Source: Actinospineispora spinosispora DSM 44797 (GTDB lineage: Bacteria > Actinomycetota > Actinomycetes > Mycobacteriales > Pseudonocardiaceae). Taken from it: DNA of 64,000 nucleotides. The stretch covers positions 1 to 64,000 of the forward strand of contig NZ_AUBB01000032.1 in assembly GCF_000429025.1 (NCBI RefSeq). Direction: 5' to 3'. Below, piece after piece: positions 19,201-28,200 of the stretch (its first letter is position 1; every line of letters starts with the position of its first letter). Under the pieces are notes generated by a model. The model made no database searches, was not told the DNA's origin, and saw only the letters and a list, made by a program, of their open reading frames with translations. The translations under genes were made by a program, and so were the position numbers.

Positions 19201-22200
19201 CGAGCTGTCGCTGCGGGACGCGATGCCCGAAGCGGTCGGCATCCTGTCGGCCTCGGTCCGGGAACTGAGTGGACGGGAGCTCACCGAAGGACAGCTGACG
19301 ACGGCACTCGCCACGGCCCGCGACCTGCGGGTGGCGGAACTACTCACCGGTGAGGGCAAGACGCTCGCCGGAGCGGTCGCCATCGTGGCGCGCACCGCCC
19401 TGGAGGGGCGACGCGCACAGTGGCTGACCCCGAACCAGAAACTCGCGGGCGACGCGATCGGCGAAATCCGGACGCTCGGCCGCAGGCACGGCCTGACCGT
19501 GGACCGCATCACCTCGGAACGCACCCTGGAGGGAACGGTCGCGGCCTACCGCGCGGACATCGTGGTCGGACCGGTTTCGGAGTTCCTGTTCGACGCGCTG
19601 CGCGACCGCAACGGACGGCCTGCGGTGCAGAGCAGGGGAGTCGGGTTCCGGCTGATCGACGAGATCGACCTGGTGCTGCTCGACGAGGGCCTCGTGCCGC
19701 ACCGACTGGCGCTGGCGCTGCTGGGCGAGCAGCGTGCGGTCGCCGACATCGTGTGGGCCGACCGCATGGCCGCCCAGCTGGAAGCCGTCACCAGGGACAA
19801 CGCCGGCGGTCACTACACCCCCGGCGAGCGACCCACCCTCACCGAGGCGGGCCGGACCTGGATCGCTCAGCTCGACGGCGGGCGTGACCTGGCCGTGAAG
19901 GCCAACCGGGGCTTGGACACCCGAATCGAACAGGCACTCGCCGCGCGCCGCCTGAAGGCGCTGCAGGAACAGGGCCCCCGCCGGTACCTGGCCGAGAACG
20001 GCCGGATCGAGATCGTCGACGAACCCAGCGGCCGGCGCCTCGACGGACGCCGCTGGAGCGCCGGCCTGCACGAGGCCCTGGAGTACCTGGAGTTCGGCGA
20101 GACCGGCATCGGCCACGCGAGCCGCACGATCGACTCGCTGCTGATCGGCGACTTCCTCGGCGGCACCCCGTTCGCCGGCATGACCGGCACGGTTGGCGGC
20201 GCCGCCGGCCGCGCCGAGCTGGCCTCCCGCTATGGGAAGGACGCGGTGCACATCCGGCCGGGTGTCCTGCGCCGCGACGACTTCACCCACACCTACCGCA
20301 CCATCGACGGCGCCCACACCGACATGCTCGGCATGGCCATGGACACCCACCGGTCCGGTTTCCCGGTGGTGATCGCGGCCCGCTCGATCGGCGAGGCCCG
20401 CCGGATCGCGGCGCTGTTCGACGAGGCCAACGCCGCCGCCAGGGCACGCGGTGAGGCCGGTGTCGACTACCAGATGCTCACCGCCGAGCGCCGCTACGAC
20501 CACACGATCGACGGTGTCGTCGCCCAGGCCGGACGTCCCGGCGCGGTCACCATCACGACCAACCTGCTGACCCGGGGCATCGACATCCGCCTCGGCGGTG
20601 ACGTCCGCGCCCTCACCGACCAGCTGATGCTCGCGCGCCACGGCGATCTGACCCCGGGCACCCGCGAGTACCGCGACGCCCGCGCACAGGCCACGAAGGA
20701 CGCCACCGCCGAGGTCGAGACGGCCCGCGCGCAGCTCAACGTCGAGGGCGGCGGCCTGCACATCTACGGCCTCGGGTTCCCGCGTTCGCTGCGCACCGAG
20801 ATGCAGCTGCGCGGCCGCTCCGGCCGCCACGGCGACTACGGCACGTCCCGCATCTTCCGCTCGCTGGAGGACGAGGTGCTGGTGGAGGGCCAGCCGTGGG
20901 AGTACCGCCGCGACCTGACGGAGACGCCCGGCGCCCCGCTGACCGACGTCGAGAGCGCCGCCGCCGGGGCACTGTTCGACCTGGCCCGCCTGGAGCAGAC
21001 CCCCCAGCGACCGACCGACAGCACGCGGTTCGACGACGCCCCGGCCACGGTCATCACCCACGACGAGGCGCCCACCCACAGCGCCTACCTTGACGGAGTC
21101 GACCCCGCACAGCTCGCCGCGGCCGTCGCCGGCACCGACATCCCGGGCGTGACCGGGCGGCAGGTTCACGACGCGGTGAACCGGCTGACCGAGCTGGAAC
21201 GCTCGGGCGCCGACCCGCTGACCCTGACCGAGGCGGGCGCCGAGGTCGTCACGCTCATCCCGCTGCGCACCCTGGTGCAGGCGCCGATCACCTCGGCCGA
21301 CCTGCTGGCGATCGACCAGCTGCGCCGCGCGGTCGCCGACGAACAGACCCGCCTCGAGCTTGAAGCCCGGTTCACCGAGCTATCCGGTCTCGACCACGAC
21401 GGCATGGCCGCGACCCTGGCGATGGCCCAGCACCTGCTCACCACCCGGGGCGAGCACCCGTTCTCCACCGGTTCGGCCGCGATCGCACCGACCGACCGCC
21501 TCGCGGTCGACAGCCTGCCCACCCGCGAGCTGCACGCACTGGTCGCACTGCTGCGCGGCACCCCCGTCGAGGCCATCGCCCGCGACCTCGGGATGCGCCC
21601 CGCCCAGGTCGGCGACCTGCTGGACCGCGCCGCGACGCGCCTGGCCACAAGCCCCGGCCGCACCCCCGCCCCGGCCGAACTACCGACCCGCCAGGTCTCG
21701 ACCACGACCCTGACCACCATCCGCCACTCAGCCGCCCTGGCCCAACGCTCCACCTGGACTCCCCACGACCACCTCCAAGCCCTCCGTCTCCTCGGCACGA
21801 ATGTGGCTATGGGGACGTTCAACGTCCCTATCGCCACATTCGTGTCATCGGGGCGGGCGGTGAGCGGGGCTGAGGTCGGCCTGCTGCGGGTGCTTGCCGG
21901 TGTCGGGCGGGTCGAGTACTTCGCCGGGGACGCGCACCCGCTGCTGACCAGAGCCGCCGCTGGGCAGCTGACGGACGCCGAGCGCGCCACGCTCATCCGG
22001 ACGGCCAGCGGCTACCCGTACGTGACCGGCGGCAACGGCGTCCCCACCCGGTTCGCGCTGCTGGCGCTGGAACGGGCGATGGGCGAGCAGTGGCGCCGGT
22101 TCGCCACCCCGGCCCGGCCCGCCGCGCCGCGCAACCGACGCGCGTTCGCCGCCGCGCTGACCGTCGGCGGGCTGGCCCTGCTGCCCGCGACCGCGCTCGC

Positions 22201-25200
22201 CTACACCCCGAGCCTGATCACGACGGCCGCCGTGGCAGGCGCCGTGGCCGTGACGGTCTCCCGTTCCCGCCACCGTCCGCGCGGCCCGCCGCCGGGACGG
22301 ACCGACACCACGGGGCCGACCCGCCCCCACACCCGAGGCGCCCGCACCGTCTCGAAGGTCCTGCTGAGGGCCGCGACGGTCGTCGTCATCGGTCTGCTCG
22401 CCGCGCTGCCGCTGGTCAGCGCATCGACCAACGTCGCGGCCGCCGCCGAACGGCCCGCCTCTGTCCAGGTGCTGAGCAGCGCCGCGCACGACCAGGTGCT
22501 GCCGACCGGCACCCAGGTACGGCTGACCACCGACGGCACACGCCGGTTCACGGCGGCGCCTTCGGACCGCGCGATCGACGTGGCGACCGGACTGGGCGTC
22601 TCGTTCGACGCGTTCAACGCCGCGAACAGCGGCCGGTTCAGCGACCCGAACCAGTGGATCGGCGGCGAACCGGTCCTCGCGCCCACCCACTGGAACGGCA
22701 CCTGGTACACGCTGTCGCCGCACCTGGACCGCGACGGCGACAAGGTCTGGGACTCGCTGTGGACGATCTACGTCACCCGCTTCGGCGACGAGGCAGGCTT
22801 CCAGCGCGCGGTCGCCACCCACTCGACACCGGACCTGATCCACCCGAACGACCAGCAGCACATCCAGGACGCACCGGTCACCCCGCCGACCCCCGGCCAG
22901 CAGCCCCCGCCCGGCACCCAGACCCCGGCACCGACGACGTCGACGCCACCCCCGACGACCAGCACGACACCGCCGACCACCACAGCGACACCCACGCCGA
23001 CCACGACCACCCCGCCGACGACCGGCACGACCACCCCGCCGCCGAACCGGGGCCCGCCCAGCACCGGCGTCGGCCTCGGCGAGCTGGCCCTCATCGTGAC
23101 CAGCCTGCTGGCACTGGCCGCCGGCATCGTCGGCCTGCGAGCCCTCCTGCGTCACTCCACCGGCATCAGAACGTTCCTGCAGCGGCTCGTGAGTGGTGCG
23201 GGCGCCTATAGGCGCCCGCACCACTCACGACCCTGGACGACCGTGCTCAACACCTGGCGTGCCCAGCGGATGGCGTCGCTCGCGGCCCGGCGCGCGGCTG
23301 TCGCGGACTGGATCGCCGGCGCGCCGGACCAGTGGCGCGACGGCGTGCAGGCGATCAACAGGTGGCGCGGCGAGCGGGTCGCGGCGCTGCGTCAGCGGTG
23401 GACCGACAGCACGTCGCGCGCCGCGCTCGTCGACACCGTGACCTGGCTGCGCGCGCTCCCCGGCCGGGTGCGGTCCGGGCTGGTCAGGGCGGTGCGCGGC
23501 ACCTGGGTCCTGCACCGCCAGGCCCGCGCCGTCGCCCAGGTCGCGGCGAGCCTGCGGATCACCGAGCGCCGCGTCCGACGGGCCGAACGCGCGGTGGCCA
23601 GGGCGGACAACCCGGCGACGCGCTACGAACTGGCCACGGCGCGCCAGGCACACGACCGGCTGACCAGGGAACGGACCACCGCACGGCGCGCGGCCCAGTC
23701 CACCGCGACCGCGGCGGGCGCCTCGGACCGGCGGACCACCCGAGTCCTGGACCGGGCGACGCGCGGCGTCGGTCTCGGCGGCAGGCGAGCGCGGCTGTCC
23801 GCCCGCCTCGGTCTGGACACCGCACTGCCCGCACGCACCCGGGCCCTGCTGACCTCGCTGTCCCGGGTGGCGATCGGCGTCGGCTCCGGCCTGGCGGCCG
23901 TCGGCGGCGCCGCGCCGCTCACCTGGTTCGGCGCCGGACTCACCGCGGCGGGTGTCCTGGCCGGCCTGCGGGCCCGCGCGCCGCCGACCACCACCCGCAA
24001 GGCCCGAGCGCTCAGGGCACTGGCCCGGGTGCGGGCGTTCAGTCCGAAGACCGCCCTGGTCCTGCTCAGGTCCCTGAGGTCAGGCAAGGGCCTGCGGGCC
24101 GCGATCGGCCTGGTGCTGCGCGGCGGAGCACGCTCCACCGCGATCCGGGTCGCCGTCACCCTCGCCGTCTCGTTCGCGGTCGGCCTGACCAGCGTCACGG
24201 TGGGCGGCTGGCTGCTCGGTGGGCTGACCGCCCTCGGCGCGCTGCCGAAGTTCGCGGCGACGACCTCGGTGCTGTCCGCGATGGTCGTCTCCGCGTCGCT
24301 CACCTACCGCTACGTGATCCGCAGGCAGCTGTCCAACCAGCGCAAGGGCATGCAGACCCGCCCGAGGCTCGCCGCGTGGCGCTCCGCGATCCTCGCCGCG
24401 ACCGTCACCGCCGGCTACAAGATCGTCGTCGCGTTCGCGGGCGGTTCGATGCCATGGCTGTTCGGCTCGATCGCACTCGGCGGCGCGCTGGTCGCGGTCG
24501 TGAACGCCGCCGTACAGAGCAAGGAGATGGGCCGCACCCGCATCTACAAGGCGGTCGTCGCCGGAGCGCTCGCGGTGCCGGTGGCGCTGCTGACCGCGTT
24601 CCTCGGCGGCGGCGGCGAGCTGCACTCGCTGCGCGACTGGGTCGCGGCGCTCCTGGTGTCCTCCGTCGTGGTCACCGGTAACACCCCGATCGCCGACTAC
24701 CTGGTCGCCTGGATCGGCCGGGTCGCGGCACCCGCGGTGCGGCGCCACCACGACCGGACCGCGCGGCGTACCGACCTCACCGAGGCCCAGCAGGCCCGGC
24801 GGCTGCGGCGCATCGGCAAGGCGCTGCTCGACTACCTGAGCTTCTCCCGCGTCGACAACCGGCTGTTGCCGCGCAAGGCCCTCGACACGGTCATCGGGGC
24901 GATCGGATCGTTCATCGTCCTGCATGCCTGGGCACCCACCGACAGCCCGGTCGGCATCGCGGTGCGGACGATCGCGGTCATCGGGCTGATGTGGTGGTCG
25001 GGACGGGTCCGCGACTGGGACGAGCACCGCAACGGCTACTACGGCTACCAGAGCTCGCGCGCGCTGCGCGACCCGCAGCGCCCGTCGCGGCTGCGCGGCC
25101 CGCCGCTGCGTCAGCGCGAACGTGCCTACCGCGCCGAGCTCGCCGGCGTGCTCGACGCGTTCGGCATCGACGCCGGCGCCGCGCTCGACCGCGACCTCGC

Positions 25201-28200
25201 GGAACGGCTCGCCGAGCTGATGCTGCGCCGGCTGGCCACCCCGCTCCAGGAACGTCCGGACAGCTGGCGCCCGATCACCGGCGCCGACCGTGCCAACCTC
25301 GCGCTGACCGGTGAACGGGCGGGCCGGGCCGCCTGGCAGCAGCGGCAGATCGAGGACCTGGCCTACCTGGTCATGGTGATCGGCGAGGACCCGGGAGCGC
25401 TGGCTCGGGTCGCGCGGTCGCTGCGCGCCACCGGGACCGCGCGCGACGCCGCGACCGCCGAGGTGCTCGAGTTCCAGCTGCTGCTCGGCGAGGCGATGGT
25501 CAACACCGTGCTCGGCGAGCACGGGCCCCTCGCGGGTGCGTCGCGGTTCGCGGACTGGCGCACCCCGGCGGCCACGCGCATCAAGGCGGGTCAGCAGGAG
25601 TACGAGGAGTACCTGTCCGGCCCGTACTGGGCGCTGCTGGAAGCGGTCATCGCGCACTACCGGCAGGTCGACCCGGCGCACCCGAATGCGGTCCGGGCAC
25701 GCCAGGAGCTGCTGCGCCTGCGGTTCCAGCTGGAGGGCATGGGCAAGCTGCCCACCCACCTGCTCGACGCACTCGCCGCCCGGCTCGACCTCGCGGCGCG
25801 CGCGGGACGCGACGCGGTCGACGCCGAACGCGCCGCGCTGGCCGAGGGGAACCCGGAGGCCAGCCAGGTGCGCCTGGTCGCCCAGCGCCGGTTCGCCACG
25901 AGCCTCGGCCTGCTGCGCGCCGCCGGTCTGCTGGTCTCCGAGGTGTCGCTGACCAGGTCCGAACGCGCCGTGACCCGCGACCGGTGGACGAGCCTCATCG
26001 AGCTGGCGATCAGCGGGTCCACCCCGCGCGCGACGCCCCGCTCGCTGCTGGAGGTGCTGTTCACACTCGCCGGTCGCCACGACCCGGTCACCGCCGAGAT
26101 GCTCGCCGCGCAGTTCGGCGGCTCACCCAGAACCTGGCGCGCCAAACTGACCGCGCTGCACGGCCTGGGCGCGCTGACCGGCGACAACTCCGCCGGCTAC
26201 CGGGCCGACGCCGCGCTGCGCACCCTGTGGCGGGCGGCGGCACCCGAGCTGCGCCACGCGCTGCGGGCGAACGCGACGCTGCTGCCCGGCGGGTACCGGC
26301 TGGTCCCGCTGACCGGCGCGAGCCTGCGCACGAAGGTCGCCACCCGCGACCCGGCGGCAACGAAGGACGCCTACCCGGCGCTGCTGCGCCTGCTGGGTGA
26401 AGCCGACCTGGCCATGCGCCACTACCGCGACGGCTGGGTCGACGAGGCCGGCATCTGGCAGCGTCGCGCCGCCGGTCTCGGCTACCGCTACCGCCACACC
26501 GAGGGGCGCACGAGCTGGCCACTGGCCCCCGACCACCCCGGTGACCTGGCGATGCTGTGGCACCGCACGCTCCGGGCCGTCCGGGAGACCGGCCACGCCG
26601 CCCGGCAGCGCGCCACCGTCCCCCGTCAGCACCGCCGCGAACTGGCCGCGCTGGTGCGTGCTGCCCGCGCAGCCGACCGCCGGGTCGACCGGGCCTGGTC
26701 GGTCGCCGCGAGCCTCGCCGCGCTCGGTGTCCCGCCCGCCGACCGGACCGCGCTGCTGGAGGAGGCCCGCGCCCAGCAGATCGCCGCGTACCTGGCGCTG
26801 GCCCAGGCACGGGAACGGGCGGAGGCCGCGCTCGGCCGCACTGGCGTCGACGCCTATCCGCACCAGATCGAACGCACCCTGCGCACGGCGAATCGAGCAC
26901 TGGCGGGCGCACCCGGTACCGACCCGACGCCGGAGACGGCCGCGCGCTGGCTGCGGGAGAACACCCACGAGTTGCACGCGGCGCGCAGAGCGCTGCGACT
27001 GGGCGTGACCGAGGCGCGGCAGCGTCGCGCGGCACTGGCCCTGGAACGCTACGAGCTGGACCTGGCCCGAGGCTGGTCGGTCAAGCTGTGGCGCACGGTC
27101 GGCGGCTGGCGCGCGATGGACCGCGCCCGGCACGCGGCCGCTCTGCTGGAAGCCGAGTTCCCCGGCGCGCGGGCCTCCCTGCCGGTGCTCAGCCTGGCCA
27201 CCGAGGTCCCGGTCCTGCCCGCGTCCCCGGTCGTCCCTCAGCCCGGGCATCCCGACGGCACGCACATCGAGCCGGACGGCGGCTCCGCCGTCACCACGCT
27301 GCGCGGCTTCGGTAACCGCACCAACGAGGACGCCGGCACCACCCTCACGATGCCGGACGGCTCCCGCGTCGTGATCAGCGCCGACGGCCTGTCCAGCACG
27401 TCCGGTTCGGAGTGGGCGTCCTACATCGTGGTCAGCGCCGCGCGCACCGAGCTGGCCCGCACCGACCGGCCGGGCCGCACCCCGGCCCAGGCGATCCAGG
27501 ACGCCTACGCGGCCGCGGCCGACGCGCTGACCGAGGCCTACGCGGCGACCCACCCGAACCCGGTCGCCGACCCCCGCCCGTACGCCACGACCCTGGTGAT
27601 CGGGATCGTCACCCGGAGCGGAGAGGTGACCGTCGGCTGGGTCGGCGACTCCCGCGCCTACTGGCTCGACGCCACGTCACCCGGGGACAGCAGGCTGCTC
27701 ACCGCCGACCACACGGTCGCCGGGATCATGACCCACTGGCTCGCGCCGGACTTCCGTCCCGAGCTGAGCATGCGCACCGACCGCGTCACCGGGCCGGGTC
27801 TGCTGGTGGCCACCACCGACGGCCTGCACGGCCGGTTCGACGGTCCGGCCCAGCTCGCCGGCGTGTTCGACGGCCACGAGGCCGCCCGCCGCCTGCCCGT
27901 CATGGCCGCGCCGCTGCTCGCCGCCGCGTCCCGTGACGGTGGCGGCACCGACGACGCGACCGCCGCCGTGGCGCTGTTCGAACTCGGCGCGCTCGGTGCC
28001 GGCCCCGCCGCCGAGGGCGGGATGGACGACGCCGACGTCGACGCGTTCGCCAGGATCGCGCCCCGGCTGGAGGCCCTGGGCCGCCCGCTGGGTGCCGACG
28101 AGCTGCCGTTCTCCGGCCGCGGCCCGCCGAAGGTCGTCCTGGACGCGCGCGATCCGCAGGTGCGCGCGCTGCTCGCCGAGGCGGGGCTAGAGGACCTGCC